64,000 bases of DNA from positions 26,291 through 90,290 of the forward strand of contig CAZXDL010000003.1 in the NCBI GenBank assembly GCA_964639505.1, read 5' to 3'. This DNA is from CAZXDL01 sp964639505. Its GTDB lineage: Bacteria > Patescibacteriota > Saccharimonadia > Saccharimonadales > UBA4665. The notes beneath the pieces were generated by a model. The model saw only the letters and a program-made list of their open reading frames with translations. It was not told the origin of the DNA and did not search any database. The translations under genes were made by a program, and so were the position numbers. Within the stretch, counting starts at the first letter, position 1, and every line of letters starts with the position of its first letter. Of this stretch, positions 42,239 to 50,704 are shown piece by piece.

Positions 42239-42820
42239 ATGAATAAAGAGAAGATTCGATTCTATACACTGGTTGGCCTGTTTTTTATACTGGCTGGCTT
42301 ACTGATGAGTTCACAGCATTTTATTAAACATTGGCAAACTGCCAACGCTCAACCAGTTTTTGCGGCATCGCAGCAGCAAACAGCAGCCGTTAAAGAGAAG
42401 GCAACAATTTCTGGTGAGCCATCCCACATCGATATACCGGCCGCAGGCATCTCCATTGAAGTGGCACCCGGCTACTACAATCAAAAGTCGCAAACCTGGA
42501 CGCTGAGCCTAAATAAAGCCCACTACGCTGTTATGACTCCCCCGCCCAACAACGCCAGCGGCAATACATTTATCTATGGTCATAACCGTAAAGAGGTTTT
42601 CTCAAAGCTCCTAAATGTCAAAAAGGGTGACCAGGCAGTTGTCACAACAACTAACGGACACAAGTTCACCTATGTGATGGCCAGCCGACATGACACTAGC
42701 CCAACCGACAGCTCGCTTTTTGACTACAAGGGCGCGCCAATCCTAACTTTGCAGACCTGTTCAGGTTTTTGGTATCAAAACCGCAGCCTATTCGTTTTTG
42801 ATCTGCAGAAAGTCGTCTAG
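42239..42820 (+). CDS. Sortase
   Basis: 193 residues from the ATG at 42239 (AAAGGA 4 bases upstream). An N-terminal membrane helix (~8-26), a linker, then the sortase barrel with the catalytic triad H115 (FIYGHN), C174 (TLQTC) and R182 (QNRSLF). It cleaves LPxTG-type signals between T and G and transfers the protein to an amine. The subclass was not assigned; the short length and type II topology fit several. Its nearest substrate candidate is the upstream microprotein. It lies 2 bases before the glycosyltransferase gene, so the two are probably cotranscribed. Confidence 0.92.
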   Translation: MNKEKIRFYTLVGLFFILAGLLMSSQHFIKHWQTANAQPVFAASQQQTAAVKEKATISGEPSHIDIPAAGISIEVAPGYYNQKSQTWTLSLNKAHYAVMTPPPNNASGNTFIYGHNRKEVFSKLLNVKKGDQAVVTTTNGHKFTYVMASRHDTSPTDSSLFDYKGAPILTLQTCSGFWYQNRSLFVFDLQKVV

Positions 42821-42822
42821 AA

Positions 42823-44103
42823 ATGCTGCTACAGATCCTCTTTTATCTCTTTATCGCCATCAGCGTTATCGACATAATTCATCTTGGGGCATACCTTGTT
42901 GGAGCCAACTTTTATGACATATGGCAATATCGCCGCCGAGCTCGCTTCCCTTCGAGAAACCACCATAAGCTTCAGCCAAAAGTTTCTGTCTTGATACCGG
43001 CTCACAACGAATCAATCGGGATTATCCGCTGCCTAGACTCAGTGCGGGTTAACACTTACCGAAAATTAGAGATTATAGTCATAGATGACGCTTCCACCGA
43101 CAACACAAAAAGCTTGGTTAAGCAGTACATTGCCAAATATCCTAAACGCGATATACGACTTATGTACAAGCAAAAAAATTCTGGTAAAGCCGAGGCTCTC
43201 AATCACGCTCTCAGACGCGGCACAACCGGTGATCTTATCATGACTCTTGACGCCGATTCAGTACTGCACCGCAAAAGCATCACCAACGCTGTGAGCTATT
43301 TCCATGATCCAAGGGTTGTAGGAGTTGCTGCTAACGTGCGAATACTCGACAGCGTATCGATCTTAGGCTTGCTGCAAAAATTCGAACACATGATCGGCTA
43401 CCGTTCAAAAAAGTTCTTCTCGATTACCAACAGTGAATATATTATCGGTGGTGTTGCTTCGACCTATCGTCGTGAAATCTTAAAACGAGTGCGATTTTAT
43501 GATAACGATACAGCTACTGAAGACATCGGGCTAAGCCTTAAAGTCATATCGGCCGGCAACCGCGACCAGCGCATTATTTATGCATCTGATGTTTTGGCAA
43601 TGACCGAGGGCGTACGCACCTTTAAGGCGCTGGTTAAGCAACGCTACCGCTGGAAGCTGGGCAGTATGCAAAACCTTATGAAGTATCATGGCTTGATCCT
43701 GAACCGCGGCAAGCAATACAGCAAAGGTCTAACTTTTTACCGCTTACCGATGGCGATTTTTGGCGAAATAATGCTGCTACTTGAACCGCTGGCTATTCTG
43801 TACGTGCTCTACGTCTGTTACATGCTACTGAACCCATCGATGATCATCGGCGCCTACATGACAATTACAGTGTATTTGCTGCTCAATCTCTGGCCAGACG
43901 AGCACATGAGTTTTTGGAAAAAGATCAAAATGAGTCTCTACACGCCGATGATGTACTTCGTGTTTTACCTGATGAACATCGTGCAGTTGGCCGCAATTTT
44001 TCGCTGCTTGTTTAACTGGCGCGAGGCAATCAATCTTAAAAAGGTATCTGGAACTTGGGTCTCACCACAGCGCACCGGCGCTGACAACATTCAATTTTCT
44101 TAA
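42823..44103 (+). CDS. Membrane glycosyltransferase family 2 (PgaC/IcaA-like)
   Basis: 426 residues. One N-terminal membrane helix (~3-25), a GT2 domain (~50-290) with SVLIPAHNE, IDDASTDN, a DAD motif (LDADS), TED (ATEDIG) and QRYRW, then 3-4 C-terminal helices (~300-410). This is the processive beta-glycan synthase plan of PgaC/IcaA and hyaluronan synthases. The substrate is inferred to be UDP-GlcNAc from the resemblance and from the CE4 deacetylase gene upstream, as in pga/ica loci. No PilZ domain. It overlaps convergent orn by 4 bases. Confidence 0.9.
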   Translation: MLLQILFYLFIAISVIDIIHLGAYLVGANFYDIWQYRRRARFPSRNHHKLQPKVSVLIPAHNESIGIIRCLDSVRVNTYRKLEIIVIDDASTDNTKSLVKQYIAKYPKRDIRLMYKQKNSGKAEALNHALRRGTTGDLIMTLDADSVLHRKSITNAVSYFHDPRVVGVAANVRILDSVSILGLLQKFEHMIGYRSKKFFSITNSEYIIGGVASTYRREILKRVRFYDNDTATEDIGLSLKVISAGNRDQRIIYASDVLAMTEGVRTFKALVKQRYRWKLGSMQNLMKYHGLILNRGKQYSKGLTFYRLPMAIFGEIMLLLEPLAILYVLYVCYMLLNPSMIIGAYMTITVYLLLNLWPDEHMSFWKKIKMSLYTPMMYFVFYLMNIVQLAAIFRCLFNWREAINLKKVSGTWVSPQRTGADNIQFS

Positions 44104-44657
44104 TCAGACTGTTTCTGAAACCACTCTAGGTAGTGCTGAAGTTCGGCAATTGAGGCCTGGATGTCATCAAAAGCCCGATGGACTTCTTTTTTTTCAAATT
44201 GGACATCATATTTTGCCTGCATTAACACCTTCCAAGCGCTAACATCAAGCATTCGGTAGTGAAGCTTCAGGTCAAGCTCTGGCCACCATTGCTTAATAAA
44301 ATTACGATCATTATGAATGCTGTTGCCTGCCAGCAAAGCCGGCTCCTCACCAAAATGTTGTTCAAGCAGCGCAATGAGCTCTTGCTCGACTTGTTCGCTA
44401 GATTTACCAAAATCCAATTTATTGACGAATTCATCGCGATTGGCAGGATAATCTGCCCACCATTTATTTTTTTGCATCCGTTCAACCACCACATCTTTGG
44501 GTTGCTTAACAATTGCCTCGTAACTGCCTAAAGTTTTGAATTCAAAATCTGTCACCTCGGCCGCTACCTCTAGAATCACATCCTCTAAAGGATCCAGCCC
44601 GGTCATTTCCAAATCCACCCACAAAATTTTGGTAGGCGCCGCTCTTTTATCAATCAT
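44100..44657 (-). CDS. orn: Oligoribonuclease
   Basis: 185 residues, standard. DEDDh exonuclease: DLEMTG (residues ~15-20) with D and E, SIHNDRNFI with D, and HRAFDD with H and D. It degrades 2-5 nt RNA fragments left by PNPase and RNase J, and pGpG where c-di-GMP is used. An extended -10 (TGC-TATGAT, box 44665-44670) ends 7 bases before the ATG. It is probably the only working nano-RNase here, since the NrnA-like gene has lost its ligands. Confidence 0.96.
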   Translation of the reverse strand: MIDKRAAPTKILWVDLEMTGLDPLEDVILEVAAEVTDFEFKTLGSYEAIVKQPKDVVVERMQKNKWWADYPANRDEFVNKLDFGKSSEQVEQELIALLEQHFGEEPALLAGNSIHNDRNFIKQWWPELDLKLHYRMLDVSAWKVLMQAKYDVQFEKKEVHRAFDDIQASIAELQHYLEWFQKQSD

Positions 44658-44686
44658 TGCCTACATCATAGCAAAATAGTTGGCTT

Positions 44687-45289
44687 TTAGGCGGTCGCAG
44701 GTTGTTTTTCTTGAACTCGAGCAGTGCTTAATGCATTGCTATACCATTGGAGCTCTTCAAGAAGCTTTCTCAGTGTGGTTTGTGGGCCATAAGGGTTGGC
44801 TTTAACTGTTTCGTTCAAATTGCCGTCTTCATCGATCAGTTCGCTCATCCCTGTCATGGCCACAAAATTAGGTATCGGCACCGCCTTGCTCTCAGATAAT
44901 ACTTCTTTCAGGTCGGTAGCAGCACGCACACCAGCAGCAGCACCATGCGAAACAACAGCGACCGGTTTCCGGTTCATCTCCCACGTAACATAATCAAGCG
45001 CATTCTTGAGTTCAGCCGGAATAGAGTGATTATATTCGGCGGTTACAAAAACATAAGCGTCAAACTCGGTTAATTTATCTAGCCACGGTTTGACCTCGAC
45101 ACTGATTTTACGGTCAGGATTGAAGCGGGGTGAGACTGGTTCGTTAAAAAACGGCATTGGATAATCTTTAAGGTCAACTAGCTCCGCATCGATGTCTTCA
45201 AATTCAACCGTCCCGTTAACAACCCATTTGGCTTGTTTCAATGTTTGTCGGTTGGGACGAGTCGTGCCGACGATAACTGCTAATTTCAT
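44687..45289 (-). CDS. NAD(P)H-dependent FMN reductase-family oxidoreductase
   Basis: 200 residues, flavodoxin-like fold: VIVGTTRPNRQT phosphate loop at the N-terminus, PMPFFNEP, and TAEYNHSIPAELKNALDYV, the family signature near the flavin ring. It likely reduces quinones, azo compounds or free FMN. It has a Shine-Dalgarno (AAGGGG) and is divergent from an HxlR regulator, the usual layout of aldehyde/quinone stress pairs, with two dyads in the 75-base gap. Confidence 0.92.
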   Translation of the reverse strand: MKLAVIVGTTRPNRQTLKQAKWVVNGTVEFEDIDAELVDLKDYPMPFFNEPVSPRFNPDRKISVEVKPWLDKLTEFDAYVFVTAEYNHSIPAELKNALDYVTWEMNRKPVAVVSHGAAAGVRAATDLKEVLSESKAVPIPNFVAMTGMSELIDEDGNLNETVKANPYGPQTTLRKLLEELQWYSNALSTARVQEKQPATA

Positions 45290-45305
45290 GTTTTACCCCT
45301 TTGTG

Positions 45306-45339
45306 CTATACTTTTTATAGTTTATACATATCAGTATAA
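45306..45339. promoter_or_regulatory. Candidate HxlR operators in the divergent gap
   Basis: Dyad 1: CTATA-CTTTT-TATAG (45306-45320). Dyad 2: TTATAC-ATATCA-GTATAA (45322-45339). Both lie between the flavin reductase and HxlR genes and overlap the likely -10 regions (plus-strand TATACT at 45349-45354). HxlR/YodB-type regulators bind such AT-rich dyads. Confidence 0.55.
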
Positions 45340-45364
45340 GCCTAATACTATACTTTGTAAAGTA

Positions 45365-45715
45365 ATGAAAACTCAATCTGTTACCAAACCAATTGAACCC
45401 CGTGTCGGCTGCATCGCCAGCGCCATGGAAATAGTCGGCAACAAATGGACCGCGCTAATTTTGCGCGACCTTTTTAGCGGTCCAAAACGCTTTTGTGAGC
45501 TGGAAAAATCAGTCGGCACTATCAATCCCCGCACCCTTTCTCAACGCCTCGATACCCTCGAGGAGCACGGCATTATCACCAAGCACAACTTCGCTGAGGT
45601 ACCGCCCCGCACCGAATACACACTGACCGACAAGGGTCAAGATCTTTTGCCTATACTCCGGCAAATGGCCGCTTGGGGTACCAAGTACAACAGCGAAAGC
45701 CCGGACTATTGCTAG
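45365..45715 (+). CDS. HxlR-family transcriptional regulator
   Basis: 116 residues. Winged helix with KWTALILRDLFSGPKRFCEL and NPRTLSQRLDTLEEHGII. Cys17 in VGCIASAMEIVGNKW matches the redox-sensing cysteine of YodB/HypR proteins, so oxidants or quinones may be the signal. It is likely to control the divergent flavin reductase. The stop codon overlaps that of convergent msrB (45712-45715). A TATACT box lies 10 bases before the ATG. Confidence 0.9.
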   Translation: MKTQSVTKPIEPRVGCIASAMEIVGNKWTALILRDLFSGPKRFCELEKSVGTINPRTLSQRLDTLEEHGIITKHNFAEVPPRTEYTLTDKGQDLLPILRQMAAWGTKYNSESPDYC

Positions 45716-46262
45716 TTTTTGGCTTCGAAGTCGAGGGCTGCTGAGTTAATGCAAAATCGCTGGCCAGTAGGCTGGTCGGGTGCGTCTTCAAACATATGGC
45801 CAAGGTGACTGCCNNNNNNNNNNNNNNNNNNNNNNNNNNNNNNNNNNNNNNNNNNNNNNNNNNNNNNNNNNNNNNNNNNNNNNNNNNNNNNNNNNNNNNN
45901 NNNNNNNNNNNNNGCTGGCCAGTAGGCTGGTCGGGTGCGTCTTCAAACATATGGCCAAGGTGACTGCCGCAATTAGCGCAAATTACTTCGGTGCGAGTCA
46001 TACCGTGACTGTCATCCTTCTGTAAGATAACGGCTTTGGTGTTAGCTGCGTCATAAAAACTGGGCCAGCCACTGCCACTGTCAAATTTGGTGTCACTTTT
46101 AAAGACGACCGCGCCGCAAGCCATGCAGACGAAATCGCCCGTTCCTTTTTCATTTAACAGCTTGCCGCTAAAGGGCGCCTCGGTGCCTTTTTCACGCAAG
46201 ATGTGATACTGCTCAGGGGTTAATTTCTTTTTGAAATCGTCCTCAGTCATGTCCGTTGACAT
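45712..46262 (-). CDS. msrB: Peptide methionine-R-sulfoxide reductase, interrupted by a false assembly gap
   Basis: The gene spans 100 N plus a 55-base duplicated flank. If one copy and the N are removed, the frame is continuous: 131 residues, ending PTGQRFCINSAALDFEAKN with the catalytic Cys in RFCINS. Zinc is held by CMAC and CANC. Conserved GSGWPSF and GSHLGHMF are present. It reduces Met-R-sulfoxide in proteins. Its ATG overlaps the mscL stop (TAATG), so it is coupled to mscL. As deposited, the frame appears broken; this is an artefact, not a pseudogene. Confidence 0.93.
45759..45968. other. Assembly gap (100 N) flanked by identical 55-base copies
   Basis: Bases 45759-45813 and 45914-45968 are identical (starting GCTGGCCAGTAGG, ending GACTGCC), with exactly 100 N at 45814-45913. 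An overlap of 55 bases equals a common de Bruijn k-mer size, so two contigs that truly abut were scaffolded without merging. Real length here is 155 bases shorter. Confidence 0.95.
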
Positions 46263-46717
46263 TATTTGTCATCCTTTGGCTTATCAAGCTTATTTAATCT
46301 AAAGACTTTGTAGATTAGATATATAGCAGCCAGTACGAATATAAAGCTAATCAATGCATAGGCGAACGCGCCCCAAGTGAAGGTAGCAGCGCGGCCGTTA
46401 AATGTTAAGGTAAAGGCTCTTTGGCTCAATGCCTGGCCAAAAAACAGTGTGAAGGCTGGGTCAATGAAGCTAGCAATCAGCTGCTTCATCAAAGCCTGGG
46501 CCTGAAGACCGATAACAAAACCAATAGCCACGCCGACAACCGCGTTATCGCGCAAAAAGTCTACAAAGCCGCCGGCAAATTCCTCTGGGGCAGTTACTAA
46601 TACTGTGGCGCGCGATTTGCGCTTACGTTTGCTGCTGGCCGTTTCGAAACGGATAGGCGTGCCGGTAGTTACGTCTTGGGCCTTTTCTATATTCGATTTA
46701 GTCTTTTTGGCAGCCAT
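46262..46717 (-). CDS. mscL: Large-conductance mechanosensitive channel
   Basis: 151 residues. An N-terminal basic extension (~1-45) precedes GGFVDFLRDNAVVGVAIGFVIG (TM1, pore-lining, Gly-spaced), a periplasmic loop, TM2 (ALISFIFVLAAIYLIYKVF) and a charged C-terminal tail. It forms a pentamer that opens on membrane tension to release solutes in hypo-osmotic shock. The N-terminal extension is longer than in E. coli MscL (136 residues in all). It lies 13 bases after argS and has GAGGA upstream; operon argS-mscL-msrB. Confidence 0.92.
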   Translation of the reverse strand: MAAKKTKSNIEKAQDVTTGTPIRFETASSKRKRKSRATVLVTAPEEFAGGFVDFLRDNAVVGVAIGFVIGLQAQALMKQLIASFIDPAFTLFFGQALSQRAFTLTFNGRAATFTWGAFAYALISFIFVLAAIYLIYKVFRLNKLDKPKDDK

Positions 46718-46730
46718 AGTTCCTCTTAAG

Positions 46731-48395
46731 CTACATTTTATCAGGTGCAGTGATTCCGAGTAAGCCCAATCCGTTTTTAAGAGTTTGCGCGTAAAGTCCG
46801 AGCAGACCTAGTCTGACAGCTTGCCTTTCGTCATCCAATACTCGGTTGTTTTCATAAAACCGATTAAACGTTTGAGCTAGTTCGTATAGATATGTCGCAA
46901 TCAAGTGCGGCATGAGTTCATCAACTGCTTTATCAACCACCTCTGGATATTCGCTTATTTTGCGCGCCAACGTACGCTCACCGGCTTCAAAAACCACACC
47001 TTCTGGCAAATCTGGGCTAACACCGGCTTTTTTAATAATGGATTGGGCTCGAGCGTGCGCGTATTGCAAATATGGCCCACTGTTACCTTCTAAACTAACT
47101 GATTCGGCTGGATCATAAATAATATCACCGCCGGTGCGGTTTTTTAAGAATGAGTACTTTACGGCACCAAGTACTGTTTCAGGATTTTCTTGATTGTTTC
47201 GAGCACGATTAGCCTCATCGGCGGCACTCAATACATCTATCGCCCGCAGAATGTTTCCCAAACGACTGCTCATCTTGACCCCGCCGGCCAATTTAACCAT
47301 CCCGTGAGTTAAATGTGAGGTACCTGCGACTAGTTCTGGCGCAAACTGCTCAACGCTTTTTAAAACTACAGCTAGGTATTGTTCTTGTTCGTTACCGGTG
47401 ATAATAATTGATCGATTTGGATGATAGTCTTCATTTTTTAGGATCACCAATCCGACATCTTTGGTCTCATATGTAGGCAGGCCTTCTGAATTTATAAATA
47501 CCCGAGTATGCAGGCCGTGTTTTTCGCCATCAAATACAATGGCGCCATCGCTTTCTTGGTAGACTTTGCCAATCTGTTCTCTTACGGCTTTAATGCCAAT
47601 TGGTGCTGTCTGGCTTTCGGGATAATATTTTTCAAACTTTGTGCCTATGCTGTCATAGAAACTGTCAAAATAATCATAACTCCACTGTCGGCAGGTCCAA
47701 TAAATGCGTGCTAGCGGTGAATCATGATCATCGACATCGTGTATTCTGTAGATTCGCTTATTAAGTTCAACGATTTCTGCTTTTGCCTGCTCGTCTTCGT
47801 CATATGCTTGCGTGCCACGAATATAATGCTCGGCCAACCACTCCGATTGATCTTTAATTTGTAGAAGCCCGTCTGGATTTTCGCCTTTTAGCTCGTTTAG
47901 GACCGACCACATGGTTTTCCCAACATGCAGGCCAACATCACCACCAAAATTGACGCGATGAACTTCGGCACCGGCGTTTTCTAACAGATTAGAAATTGCA
48001 TCGCCGACTACGCTGGTATACAAATGCCCGGCATGCAAAACCTTAAAAGGATTCGGGTCTGAATACTCCGCCACGATTACCTGGCCGGCAAGACTTTTGG
48101 CCGGCTGGTTTTTAAGCGCCTGAAACAGGGTTGTGTCATTTAGTTTTAAATTTATAAACCCTGGCCCCGCCACGCTGATTTCAGAAGCTTCATTCTTTAA
48201 TGTGTCGCTTAGTTTTGCTCCCAACGCCTCACCAATTTCGCGTGGATTTTTGCCAACAGTTTTGGATAGCTGCAGCGCGACGTTCGTCGCATAGTCGCCA
48301 AACTGTTCGTCGGGTCGAGTCAACTCAACTTCGACCTCGACATTAAATAATTCTTTGACAGCGGCGGCTACCTTTTCCTCTAAAACTTCTTTCAT
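46731..48395 (-). CDS. argS: Arginyl-tRNA synthetase
   Basis: 554 residues. Arg-specific N-terminal domain (~1-105), class I core with HAGH (121-124) for HIGH and KMSSRLG for KMSKS, and the DALR anticodon-binding domain at the C-terminus (ending LGLLGITAPDKM). It charges tRNA-Arg. An extended -10 (TGC-TAAACT, box 48403-48408) ends 7 bases before the ATG, so the transcript of argS-mscL-msrB should be leaderless. Confidence 0.97.
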   Translation of the reverse strand: MKEVLEEKVAAAVKELFNVEVEVELTRPDEQFGDYATNVALQLSKTVGKNPREIGEALGAKLSDTLKNEASEISVAGPGFINLKLNDTTLFQALKNQPAKSLAGQVIVAEYSDPNPFKVLHAGHLYTSVVGDAISNLLENAGAEVHRVNFGGDVGLHVGKTMWSVLNELKGENPDGLLQIKDQSEWLAEHYIRGTQAYDEDEQAKAEIVELNKRIYRIHDVDDHDSPLARIYWTCRQWSYDYFDSFYDSIGTKFEKYYPESQTAPIGIKAVREQIGKVYQESDGAIVFDGEKHGLHTRVFINSEGLPTYETKDVGLVILKNEDYHPNRSIIITGNEQEQYLAVVLKSVEQFAPELVAGTSHLTHGMVKLAGGVKMSSRLGNILRAIDVLSAADEANRARNNQENPETVLGAVKYSFLKNRTGGDIIYDPAESVSLEGNSGPYLQYAHARAQSIIKKAGVSPDLPEGVVFEAGERTLARKISEYPEVVDKAVDELMPHLIATYLYELAQTFNRFYENNRVLDDERQAVRLGLLGLYAQTLKNGLGLLGITAPDKM

Positions 48396-48415
48396 TACTC
48401 ACAGTTTAGCAGAAG

Positions 48416-49027
48416 TTATTTTACCGAAGGGCTTGTCATCTCAATCTGGCGAACCATCACACCCTGCATTTCATAGCGGTGCTCGCCAGTGACGATACAG
48501 CCAAGCTTGCTATAAAAATCCATGGCGTCATTGTGAGCAGCTACCAAAATTTTAAATTCCCTACCGCCAAATTTTGCTTGTACTGAACGGAATAATGCTA
48601 CACCGTGACCTTTACCTCGTTCGTCACTTTTTACATAAAGATTTTTTAAATACAGCTCACCATTAACTTCGGAAGCCCTGACTATTCCCTGCGGTACGTC
48701 CTCTCCACGCTTTTTTATACGTTTTTCAGGCTCTTCTACTGTAAACGATGCAAATACGGCATTCCCTCCAAGTCCGTTGATCATGTCTTCCCACTGTTTT
48801 GTTGTCTGACCTTCCATAGTCGACTCTGGATCACGATATTCTGCAATTACGTGTTCGGCAGTCAAATCCCCATGCGGCTGTGCTTCTACACGACCATCCT
48901 GATAAATTTTTTGCACGGCGTGCGCATGCCTAGGCAACGCATGAGCAACTTCAATTCTGTAAGACGGCTCCTTTTGGCTTGGTTCCTGCTCTAGTGGTGA
49001 AGGTATCTCTTGTGCTAACGTGCTCAT
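48416..49027 (-). CDS. GNAT-family N-acetyltransferase
   Basis: 203 residues. The core LYVKSDERGKGHGVALFRSV contains the acetyl-CoA-binding R-x-x-G-x-G/A loop, and NDAMDFYSKLGC is the usual C-terminal helix motif. An N-terminal polar extension (~1-22) is Pro/Glu/Gln-rich. The acceptor is unknown. A consensus promoter (TTGACA-17-TACAAT) lies 85 bases upstream; the AT-rich leader has no Shine-Dalgarno. Confidence 0.88.
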   Translation of the reverse strand: MSTLAQEIPSPLEQEPSQKEPSYRIEVAHALPRHAHAVQKIYQDGRVEAQPHGDLTAEHVIAEYRDPESTMEGQTTKQWEDMINGLGGNAVFASFTVEEPEKRIKKRGEDVPQGIVRASEVNGELYLKNLYVKSDERGKGHGVALFRSVQAKFGGREFKILVAAHNDAMDFYSKLGCIVTGEHRYEMQGVMVRQIEMTSPSVK

Positions 49028-49118
49028 TTATAGTCTTTGTGCTTATTTTTTCGCAAAACTGACATCTATTCTTATTAAATTCCTTCATTTTTATTAAAAA
49101 ACGATCAAATTTAATAAA

Positions 49119-49147
49119 ATTGTAATTTAAGCACCGGCCTCTGTCAA
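49119..49147 (-). promoter_or_regulatory. Promoter of the GNAT gene, with long AT-rich leader
   Basis: -35 TTGACA (49142-49147), 17-base spacer, -10 TACAAT (49119-49124). The leader (about 49112-49028) contains repeated TATTAAA/TTTAATA motifs and no ribosome site. The rest of this 132-base intergenic region shows nothing else. Confidence 0.65.
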
Positions 49148-49159
49148 GTTGCTCGCATC

Positions 49160-49600
49160 TTACTGTCGTTCAATTTCGCGCTGTTCGGGCGTTTCGTGTG
49201 GGCGCGTGTAGTCGTCTTCGAGTCGCCAAGTCGTACCGGCTTCGGGAGTTGAAACCTCAAGAATGTCGCAGTCAGACAACCCAACTAAACGGTGTCGTTG
49301 GCCAACTTTTGTACTGTAGCCTGTCCCCTTTTCAAGGTCAGTTTGGATTAATTCACCCTTGTTATTATCCCAGATAACCGCTGCTTCACCGTTCATCAAA
49401 AACCAGCTTTCTTGTTTTTCATCGTGGATTTGAAGGCTCAAACGAGCCCCTTTGTTGACATGCAGGAGTTTGCCCATATATGGTGCATCGGCTGGCACCC
49501 AGTGAAGCTCATAGCCCCAGGGTTTGTCGATTTTTTTGACGTAAGCATCGTTACTAAAAACAGACGAATCAAATTTTGGCGGCTCAGCTTGATCACTCAT
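49160..49600 (-). CDS. Cupin protein related to type II mannose-6-phosphate isomerase
   Basis: 146 residues. KPWGYELHW and ARLSLQIHDEKQESWFLMNG give a cupin barrel with H and E/Q metal ligands, the pattern of phosphomannose isomerase C-terminal domains. Its start directly follows the stop of the phosphosugar isomerase (TAG then ATG), so the two are coupled and likely act on related sugar phosphates. It could be an isomerase or an epimerase-like cupin. Confidence 0.82.
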   Translation of the reverse strand: MSDQAEPPKFDSSVFSNDAYVKKIDKPWGYELHWVPADAPYMGKLLHVNKGARLSLQIHDEKQESWFLMNGEAAVIWDNNKGELIQTDLEKGTGYSTKVGQRHRLVGLSDCDILEVSTPEAGTTWRLEDDYTRPHETPEQREIERQ

Positions 49601-50629
49601 CTAGTCGTCCAGTGCTTTTTTAAATTTTTCGATCAACTCAACTGGCGCTGGGTTTAACCCGTTTAATAGCGCAGTATAGATAGTTACAAAATCGCCGAAT
49701 GCGATTGTCCATAGCAGGTGCTCAAGCAAATTATTACCTTCAGCATTGACGACAATTGGCGCAGGGCGCATGCCCGAAAGCATTTTTTCGGTAACCTCAA
49801 ATCGTTTTTGGACACGGGGGTGCTCAAGGTTACTGCGTAAATCTATTACAGCATAAGGCTTGTCGGTGGGCTGCTTCGTCCACCCCATAAACTCATTATG
49901 ACTGAACTCTGGAAACTGGTTGGTCCAAGCGACATGCTTGGCATTTTCATTAAAACTAATCTTCCACTTATAGGCGGCTGGAGCAAGTTTTGGCCCGGCA
50001 TATATCACGGCAGATTTACCGATTACTTCGAGTGCGATTTTTTTAGCGGGATTGTTGTCGGTTGGCACAGTTGGCAACCAAGCTTGAACCGCATTTTTTA
50101 AGAAATCGGCAGCCGCAGCAAGCTCCTTGTTAACGCTTGCATCAACTAAACCGGCTTTTTCCAGCAAAGAAATTAAAGCTCTCAAATTATAAAAAACAGC
50201 GTAACGTGGCTGTTCAGCCTTGGGCAGAACTGCTAGAGGGTAGCCCTTTTCTTTAGCAATTTCGGCTAATTTACCGCCGCCGGCAATAACGGCAATCTTT
50301 GCGCCTTTAGCCTCGGCTTGAGCGATCGCGCTAATTGTTTCTTCGGTGTTACCAGAATAGCTAGCCGCGATGAAGTAGGTTTTTTGAGACACATACTCGG
50401 GTATGTCATAATCGCGCACGACCTGAAATGGCAGCTTATATCCTGGCCAGCTGATACTTAGAATTGCCGCGAGAGCCGATCCACCCATGCCAGAGTAAAC
50501 GATGTTTTCAGCTTCAAACTGCGCCTGGGTTGTTTCAAAGTCGTAGCCAAGTTGTTGCCACTGCCGTTCAGCTATCCCTAGCGTATCTTGAGCGTCTCGT
50601 TCGTGAATCTGTTTTAAGTCATCCAGCAT
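49601..50629 (-). CDS. Bifunctional phosphoglucose/phosphomannose isomerase
   Basis: 342 residues, SIS-domain enzyme of the archaeal/bacterial Pgi/Pmi group. GMGGSALAA near residue 47, ASYSGNTEETISA and the C-terminal LLEHLLWTIAFGDFVTIY (with conserved His and Glu) are diagnostic. It interconverts glucose-6-P, fructose-6-P and mannose-6-P, linking to trehalose (otsAB) and to glycan precursors for the 38-44 kb locus. GGGAGGA Shine-Dalgarno upstream. Confidence 0.93.
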   Translation of the reverse strand: MLDDLKQIHERDAQDTLGIAERQWQQLGYDFETTQAQFEAENIVYSGMGGSALAAILSISWPGYKLPFQVVRDYDIPEYVSQKTYFIAASYSGNTEETISAIAQAEAKGAKIAVIAGGGKLAEIAKEKGYPLAVLPKAEQPRYAVFYNLRALISLLEKAGLVDASVNKELAAAADFLKNAVQAWLPTVPTDNNPAKKIALEVIGKSAVIYAGPKLAPAAYKWKISFNENAKHVAWTNQFPEFSHNEFMGWTKQPTDKPYAVIDLRSNLEHPRVQKRFEVTEKMLSGMRPAPIVVNAEGNNLLEHLLWTIAFGDFVTIYTALLNGLNPAPVELIEKFKKALDD

Positions 50630-50704
50630 TTGTCTCGATCCTCCCTCTAGATTTTCGTTTAAGGTCGTATATAGTATAGCTTAAGATTAATACTTGGGGG
50701 GCAC

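Noticed and set aside
45712..46262. msrB as a frameshifted pseudogene, and the 55-base flanks as a biological repeat
   Set aside because: Removing the N and one copy gives a perfect MsrB C-terminus; the repeat is an assembly overlap.
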